The notes: a model not told the origin generated them from the sequence alone. 64,000 bases of DNA from Phytoseiulus persimilis (GCA_037576195.1 CM075102.1:8618001-8682000); one strand, 5' to 3'; positions 28,480 to 42,560 are shown, numbered from the stretch's first letter. A program made the numbers and translations.

Positions 28480-28760
28480 GCACCGCATATTCCGCTGAGC
28501 GCTCCATCTTTGTGAGGAAAGGAGTCGGGCCGGGTGAGTCGATCTCCCAGGGAATCTTTGTTTAGATCGCACGTCTCCTTCGGGATTTGCGCCGAAAACG
28601 GTAGGAGCGCGCATCGATCCATAAGCCGAAGGTCCCGCCAAGCCGCTGTTTGGATGATTCGCTCAGTGCTCGAGCGACTTCGAGCGATGTGCTCGGTCTC
28701 TATGAGCGACCAGCGCCATGTCGCCGACAAAGTTCCTAGCACTGACGTATCTCAGTTTTG
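28480..28760 (-). mobile_element. Decayed LINE reverse-transcriptase fragment
   Basis: On the minus strand the text FVGDMALVA (28704-28732) resembles the catalytic YADD box of LINE reverse transcriptases (typical form FADDMALVA), with the first Asp changed to Gly. About 30 residues later, after a frame change of one base, comes RIIQTAA, then a run ending CALLPFSAQIPKE. This matches the helix and the following KCxLLPF-type segment of non-LTR reverse transcriptases in order and spacing. Only the palm region is readable. There is no endonuclease, 5' end or 3' tail. The frameshift and the changed catalytic residue make it inactive. The family (R1, CR1 or RTE type) cannot be fixed from this much. 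Confidence is limited because the match is short. Confidence 0.4.
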
Positions 28761-31191
28761 GGCCCCGTCGGCACTCCGAGAGGCGGCGGAATGAATGTCG
28801 AAGATTTCTTTCCGGTTTCACTCGCAGTTTCCCCGCTTTCCGATCAGACACAGAAGAGGATGGCGCTGACCGCGTTAAAAATGCCCGGCGAAGCCTACAG
28901 GTTTGTCCAGGCTCTTTCGCCGCTTCTTCCCGCTTCCCAGCTCCGTCATGTTCGGAGGAGTATTCTGTTGGCTGGCTACCTCCCACTACTCCGAGCTAGC
29001 CGCAGGCAGACCTCGAACCTCCGTGGAGAGTACTGATCTTTCCGAAGTCCTGATATCGAACGGAATCTGTAAAAGAGCCCGAATTCGGGCGCGTTTCTCT
29101 AATTCGGGGCGGCGTGTGGTTGACTTCTCGATCTCAGAGAAATCCGACAGTTCGCGGAATTCGTTCGTCGGAAATTTTCGGACGAAAAATACCTGCAGAG
29201 TTAATCTCGCTGCGACGTAATTTTTCCGCCGGCAGAGATATTTGGACGACAAATAGTCACCACGTTCGAGGCATCGAATCCACCGAGGGCTGGAACGAGA
29301 TAATCGAACGCTGCTCCCGACATGTTCCGTGTTTCGTCGTTCGCGTGGCGAGGAGACAGAGAAAGCGGGCGCGGTAAACTACATCGATGCAACTGTTACG
29401 CGTTGCCTCCTGAGCGTTTCATGAGCTCATTCGATTTGCTGCATGTATTCGTAAGGGAGCAGCATTTGATTCAATGCGAGCATTTAGCCTCACGTAATCA
29501 CTCACGTAGAGCCCCCATGAGTTAAAGTACATTGCGCTCCCCGCGATCGTACATTTTACTGCGGACGGAGTAGCAGCTCACGCCGGAGCACGTGCTCCCG
29601 GCTTTTATCACGAGTTCGGATCACAAGAGTACAGAAATTCGTGAACGTTTCGAACGTAGGTCCGCGATAACTAATTTGTATTAAGTGCCTGACACGGCTC
29701 CGGCTAATCTGGGATTCCATCCGGTACACTTTCACTTTTCCCCCCAGAAAGCCGCTTCGATTCAGCCGCCGCCATTCATTCAGATGAAGGTGAAGCCTGA
29801 GTCGCATTTTCGCGCGACCAGAACCGGTCCCTGTGATCCAAGAGCCGCGAAACGATTCGTCCAGCGCCGGAACGGGGAACGTTCTCTCTGTCTGAGCAAC
29901 GTAGCATTAGAAAATGTTTCCAGCGTGTCTCTCCACGGTTTCTCTCCTCCGTTCGCATGCTCCGTTATCAACAGAGTGAACGCCGGCCGTGACCACAATC
30001 GACGGCTCCCCGCTTGTTTGCCCGCCTGCCAGGCTTCCAGCCTGGCGCCTTTGTGACGTTCCTTTCACGTCACGCTGAATGCGCTCTTCTGACTGCCATG
30101 TTTCCAAACTGCTGCTCTCATGATTCCTGCGAAGAACGTTTTCCGGCGTGCGACGTCACTCTTCGGTGCATGAATGATTAGGATTTCCTTCATTCCCAGC
30201 CAGATTAAAAACAGTCCGAAACGAGAAACTTGAGCCTGAGGCTTCAGGACCTCCATCCGTGCCTGGCTTTGTTCACCGGAGCTTTTTCTATCAGCCTGCC
30301 ATGAGCACATTTGTTCGACGAAGCCCAACTTAATCGGGAGTCGCCCCCGGGAGAAAACTCTTCCCGAGTATCGTATGACAACGGCGCGCATGGATAGTTT
30401 GCCCCAACGAGCGTGAACTTCGTCTTCTTCGCGATGCGTTATTAGTCCCGTTATTTCATCTGATTGAGGATTGAATTTCCGCGCGGCGTAGTTCAATTGC
30501 CGACGGGATGTTGTTCGACTTACTCTTTGACGTGGAAACGGTGAGCGAGTTGGGACTGCAGCGGACCGGTGGCGAGGTTTCCGCTCAACCTCCTCTTGGA
30601 AAAGCTGGCACAGTCAACGCGAAGATCTGCCGGCGGGCTTGCCATCGTTCACGAAACCCTGATCATTCATGGATTATCGGGGAGCGGGAACCATTCATCA
30701 AACAAGGCACACAGGAGTATCGATCCCGTGCAGGAGTAGTTTCGGTCCCCACTTCCGGAGCACTGATCGTTGTCCTCTGGCGCCCGAACGCCGCTATCGA
30801 TGATCCCGGTAGCCCCTGGAAGGTCAATCGCTGCCCGCTGCGAACTTCGGCTCAATCGAACTCCACTCGTCGGTGTTCATCATCGGCGTGTTCGTGGCTG
30901 CTTATTCCATCAATCATCGCTCTCAGAAGATCTCCAAGTCAGAATTATCGTCGCCCGGTAGCCGGCTATGAGGCCACAGGAGGGCTTCACTGTACGGAAG
31001 TCTCCCCTTTGGGGAAGGCAGCGCCGATCGGGATCGTCGAATGACGTAGCAGAACAAAGAGCGGATTACGATGGAATTGAGTGTCACTTCAAGATCCCTG
31101 TTCGAGCCGCACTGCGACAGTCACCACCACCACAACAACAGCAACGGGCAGTTGTCACGCTCTGTGTTGTCCGCGAACAAACGGAAAAGGA
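28761..31191. other. No gene recognised
   Basis: Only chance-like open frames were seen. A plus-strand frame at 30508-31044 reaches 178 codons but has no motif and ends without splice-like signals. Confidence 0.45.
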
Positions 31192-31480
31192 GGCTAGCCG
31201 GCCGGCCGACCGACTGACTGACTGACAGACTCACTGACTGCCTCTTTGCTTGGCCAGTAAACCGAACGAGCAACTGGGCGACCAAGTGAAAGAGTGAGTG
31301 AGTGAGCGAGCGACTCAACGACCGCCCGCCCTCCCTCCAGCCAGACCAAGCGACCGCTTACCCGCCCGGCTATCCGACTGCCTTACTGTTTGCCCTGCTA
31401 GCCACCGATGTCAACTCTCTCACCGACAACCGAGGCAAGCAAGCGACAGACTGAGCAGACGGACGATGTCCGAGCGGGTG
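31192..31480 (+). repeat. Tetranucleotide-periodic low-complexity DNA
   Basis: Imperfect runs of GACT, GAGT, GACC and CGAC words follow one another with a 4-bp rhythm, clearest at 31205-31240 (CCGACCGACTGACTGACTGA) and 31290-31310 (GAGTGAGTGAGTGAGCGAGC). The pattern fades gradually to about 31480. It reads as cryptic simple sequence produced by slippage. Confidence 0.7.
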
Positions 31481-34400
31481 GGCAGACCAACCGGTCGGAA
31501 AGAATGAACAACACAGCGAGCAGTCAGCTGCTCGCAGGCACGACCCGAGCTTCGCAAGGGAGCCCGTTGATCGCTCGGGGAGCGAGTCAAGCACCTCTGG
31601 TCGAAGTATTGCTGAGCGAAAGTCGCAAGGCCAGTCGGCCGCCAACTCGGCCGGGCTCTGCCGAGCAGCTACGTCGTATTCGTACGTCACTCGTACGCGG
31701 GGAAGCCGACGCACCGCGCAGTCGTCCGACCGGTTGGATAGACTGTAAGTCCGTCGACGGTGCGATGGATGTATACATTCTACGGATACCTCGGTAGAAT
31801 GCCTGCCGCGGTCACCGGTGAGTCGGCCGAGTGGCTCGTGGGATGCTCGAACGTTCTACGCAAAGACTGCGAGACGAGACGATCAGCCCGGTGCGCGGGT
31901 GACTCCATGAGCCTCTCCACTCCCGAGATCGCTTCGGATCTCGATCATTTTTTTTTTTTTTCCGGGCCAGGAGGGTCACATCCTCCTGGAGCTCACGGAT
32001 TGGCAGTTGGGAGTATACAAAACCCAGCAAAAAATCTATTTCTCGATCTCCTCTCTCCGGATATGTGTGGTTCATGTCGGTTAGGCTCGATACAAGAGGA
32101 TTGATTGAGTTGTCATTTCCTGACATCAGCGCGATTGGAAACATCTGCGCCACCGCATATGACGAGCTGGAGATTTGCCGCGCTGTCGATTCGAAACGTC
32201 CGCTCCCAATGTCTCGTCTCAATCAGGATACTTTAAGGAGAAGAGAGGCGTTTCATTCCAGCGTGCACTCCAGACACAACCCCAGGCCGGAATGCCATCC
32301 CACAAAGACATTGACCCGATCTGGAACGTATCTCTTCTGTTCTGGTACCCGAAACCGCCTTCCTGGCTATGTGTTGAAACACACTTTCGGGTCAACCCGA
32401 TCAGTAGGAACGTGAATCAGTCGGATCTCGAATCCTTCTAAACGAATGGCACGCACTGCCTCTTGCAAAGTAGACAAATACCGCTAGCTTGGAAGGAGCA
32501 TGGTCCCTCGATGTGAATCCCTCGGAATGTTCCGCGGGGGTCGAGCCGTCAAGACGACCAAAATACCCATGCGAATCATGGGGAACGATACCTACTCGTC
32601 CTCTCAATGAGCACAACATTTCGCACCGCATTTGTCCAAGTAAAAAACTTCTGCGTTATACGCCCGAAAATCTCGGATTCCGCCGTGGTGAATCGTGACC
32701 AAAATGGATGTCACCGTTAGGTCACCCTCAACGGCTTCGCCTTTCCCCACTTTTCTCTCCAGAAAGACCCCGACTGCGACCTTGGCTGGGAGCGATGTCT
32801 CTCGAGCCCCGCGCACAACTGTTGCCTCGAATCAACCAGCGGAGCGCATGCTCTGTGCGCGATTCGCGCCGCACCAGCTCTTGAGAGGAGGTTGCTGTGA
32901 CGTTGCAAGGCTTTCCCGAGAGCAACTGTTCCAGGCGGCAGTCAGGAAAAAGTGACTGACGGCCGTCTTGCCGACCATCGGGCCAGGCGGGCATGCACGA
33001 AGACGAAAGAGAATCGCACAAACAGGGAACCACGTCGCCAGCCTCGGGGAAGCCGCACGCTTCGGGTACGACGAGCGAGATGTTATCGAGCGGCACTTCT
33101 TCCTCCAATCCGCCAGAGAAGCATCTTCACCGCCCAGCCGGCTATCTACCGAGCGCGATAGTTGGCTCTCTTCCACTTCGGGAGATATCCGGCGAAGCCT
33201 TTTTCCTCAACGACACCCTACCGGGTGTGGTAGATTGAGCGACGGCGGCGGCGGCGGCGGCGAGATTGAGTGGTTTGTTGCGTTCGAGCGCATGGGGAAA
33301 CGGCCAGCGAGTTAGTCAGTGACTTAGCCAGCCAGGTAGCCGGAAAGCTCCCTGCTGTAAGACGCTTCGACTCGTCGCAAGCTTGGCGAGCAGCCAGTCA
33401 TCGTGACCGTAGTTTAGGGCTCGCACGGAACGCAGTCGCCCACTCGCTTTGTCTCTCGCTCCCGCTCTCATGAGAGACCAGTCACGCTTGCATTATGACT
33501 CGTTGTTGGGAGTTTCGCGGAAAGCTTGGGAACAAAGAAGAGACTATGGAATCGCCGCCACGTGACTCAGGGAGCAAGGGTCTGCTCCAGAGATTCGAGG
33601 GCTCTCAGCGTGCGCACCTACGTGGAGACAAATCACCGCATCGCAGGTTCGGCGTGCGACGAAAGCTCGAGGGATAGAAATAGAGATGCATATCGTGTTT
33701 CGCGGATAAGAACGATTTGGGGTCTTCGAACTTTTTTTTTTTCCCAGAAGTGTTCTCTCGTCTTGTACCGGGACAGAACAGCCAGGAGCTACGGGCAAGG
33801 GAGGACCCGATATTCCATCATGGCAGTTTGAACAGAAGCGAGAAGGCTCATCACCGAGCATGGATCACCTGTCTGAGGTTATCCTCAGTGAACGCTAGGC
33901 ATACAAGGAGCCCGTCATGCTGTTACCTTCATCCGGAGCGGCTTCGGTGGGCAGTTTTTCATCGGACGGAACGAGCTCGAACAAGCCTCTATCGTCGAGC
34001 AGGGCGGGATAACTCATAATAATCAGATCCTACTCCGCTCGTGGGAATGCTAACCATCTCAAAACAAGTAATATACTAATCAGCTGATCCCTATGCATCG
34101 GTGCCGCGGATAATCCGATTCACGCCCTGCTTGAACTACAATAAATTGGTTTCGAGCCGTACTGAGGCATCCAACGAATCGATTGCCGAAGGAAAACTAC
34201 GCACCAAGTTCTCATGAGAAGTAGAAATCTAAGCGTTTTTGCTCCCCGGGAGAACAAGTCGCCCAGATCCGATAATGGGGGTCAGACGTGGAAACGTGAA
34301 TGAGTGAGCCTGATCCTCCATTCGGCGTTTGCGACGTGCGATACAGCTAGCACGGACCGTCAACCGGTATTATCCTCGAGGTTGCAGATCCTCTCGCGCG

Positions 34401-37400
34401 ATACTCGTGAGGAGTAGGTGAGGTGTTGGGTTACCCTGAGCTTGATATTCATCTGTTGTGAATAGGTAAACGATGCGTTACGATGCGATCAGCATGAGCT
34501 TGATCGATCGAACCCGACATAAGCCACGTAGTGAGAGGAACAAATGCATCAAATTCTCGAAACTCGGATGGGTGAGCCGAGTAATCACCATGGCCGTGGA
34601 CGTTGAGCACCAAGGTTTAATACCATACATTATGAACTCTGTGTGGCTTTGAGAGATCACATTATTCACAGGATTCATGGACGGATTTCCGGAGAAATCG
34701 ACACTCGAAGATCCGTCACGGGTTCCGTCTGAGCAGGCACTGTATGGACATCAGAATATTACCGTTGGTCTGTCATCGAGAGTTCCAGATGTGACTTAAA
34801 ATCGATGGATGTCTCTAACGGAGCCTTTGAGACCTTGGGAAAGAGCCGGGCTTCAGGATACGAGTTGATTGATTCGGAGCAGCGGATTCCACTGAGAAAC
34901 GAAGCATGGCTGTTGTTCCTGGACAGGAGTGGGCGTCCGGGGGGCAGCTGTTCGACAACCACACGGAAGAGCTGCCGTTGCCGGGCATGTAGGTCATCGA
35001 GGAGGAATGTCGGTGCCGCGATGGATATCGATGAAATGTTGGGTTATCAACATCTTCTCACTTCAGATCACCACAGTCACCTCCTGACTGAATCGATGAA
35101 ACGGAACCAACTGTTCATTCAAGGCTCAATATGATCGTCCTCATACTTTTCTTGGTATTCCTATGATTTGGCTGAACTCGTCTTCGGAACATCTTGGGAA
35201 TCGAGGATCATGGAGACACCGACGTATCGCAGAACATACTCGGGTAGGAGAACGGACTTCCAATCAAGCCCTGACTCGATAACTCGGATGGGCCAGGAGT
35301 GTAAAATGTTCGGTATTCTCAGTTTGCACCCGAATCTGTGGGTCATATCAGAACTCTTCGGTGGTAGTCTGCCTTGGAATTCCAAACGGATCAAAACCAC
35401 ACATCGCTAGCGTTCAACTGATTCCATCCTACCCGAATGTGGAGGATACTCCCCCCGGGCCCGTTAGAGGTGGTGTTAATCCTCGAGTGCCGAACTGGGT
35501 TCATGGATTTGATCCCTCGAGCTCCAGGTCCCAATGAGCCGTTTCGGCCTCAACGATGAGAAGCTGTTTTCGCGATCAGATACAACGGAGATGACAATTC
35601 TGGTTTTCGGCGAGCTCCGTCTGGGGAACTACAAGCCGGATTCTCTGTAATCAGCGGAAAATATGCTGCCTCACTTCGCGGGAAGTGACCTCGACTCCCT
35701 GCTCGAGATAAGTATGCTAAGCAGCGCTTCCGAAGTGTCCTGGAACCGAAAAGCTCATTCGGAGTCAGAACACTTCGCCGAGACATGGTCCTGGTCGCAA
35801 TTTGCCGAAATAGTTCAGGGTGTCAGAAGCTCCTTGGTCAAAAAGGACTCTGAAAACATGAACTCGGTGGGACTTTTTCCTCGGACAGATACAACGGGAG
35901 GCGGGGTCGACAGCCTAGATAGCCGGAGTTCAAACCTCTCGATCCTCGGTTCTATTCGGGCTCCGGTCCTCGGTGAACTTAACTCTGGCTAACTTGAGGG
36001 ATAACACCATCAGCTCAAAGTGGGGAAGCGGATCATTGCCTGACAGCTAACGAGGATCACTTGGCCCCGGAAGGCCGCTTAGCGAGTAATTGGATGAAAA
36101 TAAAACCGAAGGAGCTCGCTCGCTCCCTCCTCAAAACAGTCCGGACGTCCTCATCTCCGTCTCTCGGAGCACGACAGGGAGAGCACCACTTTGGCAAGAC
36201 CTTGATTGACGGATTTGTTCGGGAGCCCTCGTAACGGAGGTTCACGGCGAAATCAGTGCCCGTTCCGAACGGTCAGAGCCGCGACCGAACTGTCACCCGC
36301 GCTCAGTTTCACTCGTCCTTGACATCTTGAAAATATGGTGCCCGTCCTCGGAATATGCATCAATCTAAAGTTCTGTTCGAGAATGTTCAATGAGTCCAAT
36401 GAGAGCGTGAAGCGAGCGAGTTCTAGAGCGACGCTCCGTAGACTGAACATTCGGAAGCGTTCAATCCAGGTCAGATGGAGCCGCAAGTTGGCGATTAGCT
36501 TTGGCGGCATCTGGTCGAGAGGTCGTCCGGAACCGGAACCACCGGGCTCGATCCGTCGATTGCGGTTGTCGCGCGTCCCCGTTGAGCCAGAACCTATGTT
36601 CCGGCTCGGTGAGCCTCTCGGTGATTCGTTGCCTCTGCTCTTGTTGGATGGCGAAACCACCGAGCACAGCCAGCAGCGACACTGAGAATATTTTTTATGC
36701 CCGGAGCTACGGAAAACAATCAAGCTGTCCCTCGAACCCGCTTCCCAGAGGGAGAACGGTGGAGACGGAACCGGCAGGTCTACAGCCGCCTCAGAGCCAA
36801 TCCTAGTTCCCTTTCTGATCAAGAGATCTGGTCCAAAATCTCTGATTGCGTTGATCATTCGAACCGCCCCCTCCTTTCTCTCAAATCCCTTTTCCGGAAA
36901 GGTAAACAAAGCTATCCTACTTGTTATAGAGTTCCCATCGGCTCCGGATCCTGGTTCGTGCCTGCGGCCAATCGCACCTAGAATTAAACGGGCTCGATCC
37001 GCCGGTCGGATTTCATTTGGACGCGTGTTTTCGTTCGATGCATCGTGTGAGGTGGGCGGGTGGGACGCATATCCCCCGGGAAACTCGTCCCGTCGGACGG
37101 ATCTCTTCGTCGCCGACGGTAACGACGTGGCGGGTGTTTGAATAATCTGATCGAGTGAGCATCGGAGTCATATTGAATTAGCTGGCGGCTGCGATCGGAT
37201 GGAGGAAGAGCCGCCCGATTTGTCCCTGGACTGCGTTCCCTATTCGCTCGGCGATCCTCGACTTCTCTTGACCATACGTTACCATGGTGACGGTTCTGGC
37301 CCTGATTGAATAGCACGGGTTTCCAGAGGAAAATTCTTGCGCTGCTCGAAAGTCCACTCTCAACTCGGCACCAGAGTCGGTGCGGAGAATGCTCCTGCTG

Positions 37401-40400
37401 ATTCCCATTCTCTCCTCACATGGATCGGATGAGCATGGCACTGTGTCTGAGCTGCATTTGGGGGGCGCGTTAGCCGTGGCAATCGGTCGCAAGCCGCAGT
37501 CCGTGACGTGGGAAACGGAAGACGTTTGTGTGTTCATAATTCATGCTTCGTCCCATTCTGGGCCCGTTGCTGCTGTCGTGGCTCGGGCCAGTTCCACCGG
37601 AGGGCTCTAGGTTATACTCGGATACTATTTCTGCTCTCGTAACGAGCCAGCAGAAGGATTGTCGACACTCGATTTCCCTCGCGTGCTCCAAACACGTGAC
37701 TTCAGCGAGGTTCGAGCGAAAATGTTTCTCTCGAGTCCCCAGGATGCCCCTCGGATGTGAGGAGGTACCCCTTCCTCGCGACTTTCTTATTTCTGACTGA
37801 GAAGCTGGGTTCGCGTGGAATTGAACTCGACTTGATCGACTCGTTTCAAATATCAACACTTGCATGGTTGTTCACTCGAGAGATTCTGCCCCTAAAGTTG
37901 GCGAGTAATTTCACTCGGTCGCTCCCGTCTCCCTGATCATTTTGATTCTCCTGAGTGCTAGCGGGGTTGAGACCCGTTCATAGCTGGATTCCGGAGACCT
38001 CGGAGTGACGAGGCGAAACAGTTGCGCGAATGCATTTTTCTCTCAATCTCGCCGTCAGCGTAGGTTCAGACGGAGATGGCTGCGATCAGTTCTGATCCAC
38101 ACGAGAGCGCCTTCTGGGAGGCGAAATTGATTTCTGATGAGCCTATCAGAAGGTTCCAGCAGCGTTCGCGGCTGCTTCGGAGACGCCTTCGGAAGAGAGC
38201 GGAGAGAGAGGCAGAGACGAAGATTGAATAAAAAAACAATGCATCACCCGCAAGGAAGGGGCCGAGAATATTTGTCGGGAGTAGAAGACTGGGTGCCGTA
38301 AGCGAACGGACTCCCTTGACGTTTATAGCTGGAGCAAATTGATCCAAACGCAGGCCATAATCCGGTGTCCGCGGAGCATCGGGCCCAGGAACTCGGCTCC
38401 TTCACCTCCTTCACCTCGGTTCCTTCTTTTCCGCCTTCGATTCTGTATTCCTTTGTAGCTTTCATGGATTCCGCATTCCAATCGTTTGCGTCTGCGTTTT
38501 TTAATCTGAGCCCGACAGCTACACTTGAGCTGCTCTGTATGGCAGCAGGTGAACCAGAAAGACGCGATTCCCTTTTCGCGGAAATCATGTTGGTTACGCC
38601 TACCGAACTCCGGAGCAGACCTTGTATTGCTTCATCGGGACCCGTTCTGGATGAGCTTCATCAATTATTTGCAATATCGAACCATACTTGCAAGGATCAG
38701 TTCGTTGGACGGGCAACATATATTCGCTGGAGTTGGGCTATAAGCTCACCACTTGTATCTAATGACACCTCTGTTTCCTCTCCCACGCCTCCCATCTAAA
38801 TATTCTTCCGGCCCGCGGTTCGCCCGGACTCGAGCGAGACTCGATAGACTCTCCAGAGCGAAATCCGCTTATCGGAACCACCGGTTCACCCACTTCCACT
38901 CGCGGGAACCTCTGGTCCCAAAAATTTATTCTCCATCGAGCTCAATGTAAGCTGGAGTCCGGATAATCGGACCGTCCGCCCGATCAGCCCAGGGAGGTCC
39001 TGTCCCGACGGGGTTCGATCGGGGCATGTCTACCAAATCACCAAAACGAATAAAACCAACAAGCGCGGTAACCCTGGACAGCCTCGTCCCCACACTTCCA
39101 AGAAATTGTGATTTTCCAGGTTCTGCTTCTCGGACTTCTCGCGAGGCCTCGCAGAGAGAAGCTGTCAACGATCACAGCTTAGTCTAGTACAAACTCGATC
39201 AATCGAGATGTGAGGGAAATCCCTCTCTCGATAACCGGCCGGAGGAAGAAATAGATGGCTTGTCATTCGCGACATTTGGAGATACTGTTTCGCAGCTTTT
39301 CCCCCACAGCTCCGATTCTAAGGAACGCTGCCCAACCTTCAAACGTGTGTTGGCGCATTGCACGTAGGTTCTCCAAGGAAGGCGCCATGAAAGACATGTT
39401 TGAACCTCCCCGCCCGCCTCAAACACATCGCGCACCAACAAACCGAGCCAGTTGTCACCTCCCCTCCCCATGGTAGGGTTCTTCGACATCGAGCTTGATA
39501 TGTGAACTGACTGAGTATCCACCAAGTAATCTTCTATGCAGAATAGCATCGATCTAATCAACGAGGAAGTGGGCTCACAGCGCGAATGAGTTGCAACTTT
39601 CGAAAGCTGCGTGCGGGCCTGGGAATGAACGAGCTTGAAACTCGATCCTACCTACTCGGTATGCTCAGTGCTCGCCTAATTATCTTTTTGCTCCCCAGGA
39701 GCGGCCCTCACTCACTACGCGCGAAGCGTTATCCGCATTGCTGAGGGTACTTGGACTCCCGATCAGGATAGGGTTACGGGTCCTTCCAATTCAACGAGAC
39801 GGAATGGAGCAGAACAACGATTCATTCGCAGTTTCAGTGACTCAATCCCGTTGCTCCGGTCTGTGTCGTCGTCACTCTGATGTCCCGAGGTATGGTTCCG
39901 AGCGGGTTGTGTCTTTTTTGTCGCGAGAACGCTTGGAACACTTTACGAGACGGCTGTAAGCACGGACAGGACCAGCAGTTTCTCCATGGTCATAGTCTTG
40001 CGAATCGCTGACCACATCAGCCTGTCACTCTCCGACAAATCCTCAAGAACTTGAAGGTTATTCGACGCAATAATCCTCTAAACAAGTGTCAACTCTGAGC
40101 ACATGGCAAGATGTGCATCGGCGAAGCGAAGTCTGAGAAGGAACACTCAAGAGCTCGTCTTTCAATTTGCGGGCGTAGATTTCTCTAGATCCTGCGTCGA
40201 CTGAGACTGCCTTCCATCGTCGCCCGCACTCGAATCGGTCTGGGGGCAAAACGAATCCCTCAAGAGAAGCATGGGGCTGTTGATTGATACTGAGTTCCAT
40301 TTCGATATGGGGGGCTGCCGACTCGGATTCTGCTTCGTTTCACGGAATGACGAACACCTTCGCCGATGGTGATTGGGTGCAGGGCGAGGGATTCATCGCC

Positions 40401-42342
40401 ATCCTTAGAACTTTTCTGTTGGAGTTCTCCCCTTCTTCTCGTTCTCCTCGAGCCTAATTGGAGAGGGAATCACCTTCGGTGAGATAAGCGCGGGTTTCCA
40501 GAACGCGTCTGTGTTGGATTTAGAACATCGACTCCCAGTGGCTCCACTGGTATGAAAGTTGCCCTCAGTTTGAGTTGATGCGTCATAACTATGTTCTTCT
40601 TCATGCATTGATGACAAGAGACCCGAACCGAGCTTCGCCGATCGCTTTGGCGGCGAACCGGAAGAAACCGGGAGGTCATCGTTGAAGTCCGATGCACCCG
40701 TCAATCAAGTGTGATTGCCGATCACCTCTACTCTCAGTACAGAGGATTGAGGCGATTAAACATGCCAACCGTTACGACATCGGAAGTGTTCTTTACTGAT
40801 TGTTTCCGAGATAACCTCCAGAGACTTCAAAAGTCCGCTCTCCGAAGTTCGATCGTCAGAGTTTGGACTTCCGAGCGTTGTCAATCCAACGATTCATAAG
40901 TCCTATGGAGACTGCTGGCAGAACTGATGAGAAATCTCTCGAAGTGCGGGCTCCAGTGATTGTCGGCAGTGTCAACTGTGCCTCAGTCCTCGTCGCTTCC
41001 ATGACGTCGTTACCCCAATCTCGCGAACAGGATCCGTCTCACGCAGTCGCGAGAAGGTCCCCTTCCGCAACATTCACGACAGCGTGTCAAACGGGTGTGC
41101 CGTTCGAAAACCTTTCCGAGGTACGGGAACATCCCCGGACTGCATACAAGGCTGCGTCATGCCGTCCTGGTGGTCAGCGGAGATGTTGAGCGTCGTGTCG
41201 CTGTTCTCGCTCCGCGCACGAGAACCGCTCGTGTTTCTGCCGCAGCGGACTTCTGCGAATGTCACGCTGTGTTCTGAACTTGGAGACAGAGGCACCAACG
41301 ATCACTAGAGTTCGAACACTCACCTCAAAGCTCTAACACATCATGCGGATCAACGCAGCCGGAACTCCGCAGATCACAACAATTATTGGATGCAACCGGC
41401 CGTATACAGCTCACGGTTCACAAATCCTCGCAGCGCGCTCGGCTGCCTGCAAACTGACTGGTGGGCTCTCGAAGGCCTCCGTGTGTGTGGTGAGGGGTGC
41501 CCAGTTGTGTTGGCGGCGGCGGCGATGGTGATGGCAAGGGTCGCGAGGGGGGCGAAAAGAGAAGGGGTGGCAAAACAAGGGAAGGGCATACAGGCAAGGC
41601 CGAGAGCTTGCCGCCGAACGACCGAACGGAGTTGAGTGCAAGGGAAGCTCGGAGGAGGAGGGTTTGGCAGCAGAGCCTCAAGTAGCCGTAGTGCGTTCTC
41701 GTGGAGGAGAGCACAGCAGAATGCGATCTCTGCGAAACCCGCTGCGTGGCGTCGACAGGATTTGTTGCGGTGCTACCGTGTTCATACACGTGCGTCGTTC
41801 TATGGAGTCGGCAACCACTTTCGGCCGCTGCGGCTTGCTGACGAACCTGTCGGCCTCCTCGTCGTTCGTGGGAATGACCCAGAGCCCTGGCCTCCGCTGA
41901 TGCTTCCTGTTCACTTATCCGTCCGCCGATTTCAGCCCAGCCGACATTGATGCAGCCGCTTCGTGCGACTCCATCGATTCAATGTTCGATTTTTTGATAC
42001 CTCGTGAAAGACTCGACTTCAACGGACGATCGTTCTCGGGAGAGTCTAGAATCGACCAGAAACTGACCATCAGCTGGGTTCACGGAAGCTCACTGATCTG
42101 AGTGGCCTGAATGAGCCCACCGTCTGAATTGCCTCCTCGTCGTTTTGAGTCTGATGCTCAGAATTCTGAGGGCAAGGTACGAGGACGGCGCTTCAACTAG
42201 CCGGGCCACGGTGTTGCTTCAAAGCGACAAACTGACCTGACCAACTGTGAACGAGATTTTCGGAAGTTTCTCCAGTCCTCTCCTTCCTTCCTATTTAATT
42301 ATCATCATTCTATCGATCGTTTTCATTTATATTTCAATCAGC
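31481..42342. other. No gene recognised
   Basis: This stretch holds a T-run at 31949-31961, a GGC run at 33241-33263 and weaker tetranucleotide rhythm at 33300-33360. The longest frame, 36253-36909 on the minus strand, is opposed by comparable frames on the plus strand over the same bases, so none is favoured. GGC and GT words occur near 41481-41523. No family or splice structure could be supported. Confidence 0.45.
33241..33263. repeat. (GGC)n microsatellite
   Basis: About seven GGC units in a row, read directly. They lie in no credible coding frame. Confidence 0.9.
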
Positions 42343-42484
42343 TTCCATATTTTGATTTCATTCATTTCCCATATTTTGATTTAATCCATTTTCCATAAAC
42401 TTATTCCATAAATGTTCCATATTTTTATCCCATTCATTCCCCATATTTTTAATCCGTTCATTTACCACATTTTCATGTTGTTCA
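42343..42484 (+). repeat. AT-rich minisatellite, 22-26-bp units
   Basis: Six adjacent units begin at about 42343, 42365, 42389, 42415, 42437 and 42461. Each starts with TTCCATATTTT or a variant and ends with CATTCA, ATCCA or GTTCA. Similar T-rich words extend the tract from about 42280 to 42560. The plus strand is strongly T-rich and A/T-rich, in contrast to the mixed, CG-rich sequence on both sides. No protein frame fits it. Confidence 0.75.
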
Positions 42485-42560
42485 TTTTTTCACTTCATTC
42501 ATTTTTGATATCTTCATTGTTTCGTGATTCAATTTATTTCTTATGATTTATGTAAATATT

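Noticed and set aside
36253-36909. 218-codon minus-strand frame
   Set aside because: Comparable frames run over the same bases on the plus strand. No domain was recognised, and the Gly/Arg/Ser-rich middle looks like composition.
41090-41230. Plus-strand QGCVM-like text resembling a reverse-transcriptase turn
   Set aside because: It is isolated, with no catalytic box downstream and poor surrounding composition.
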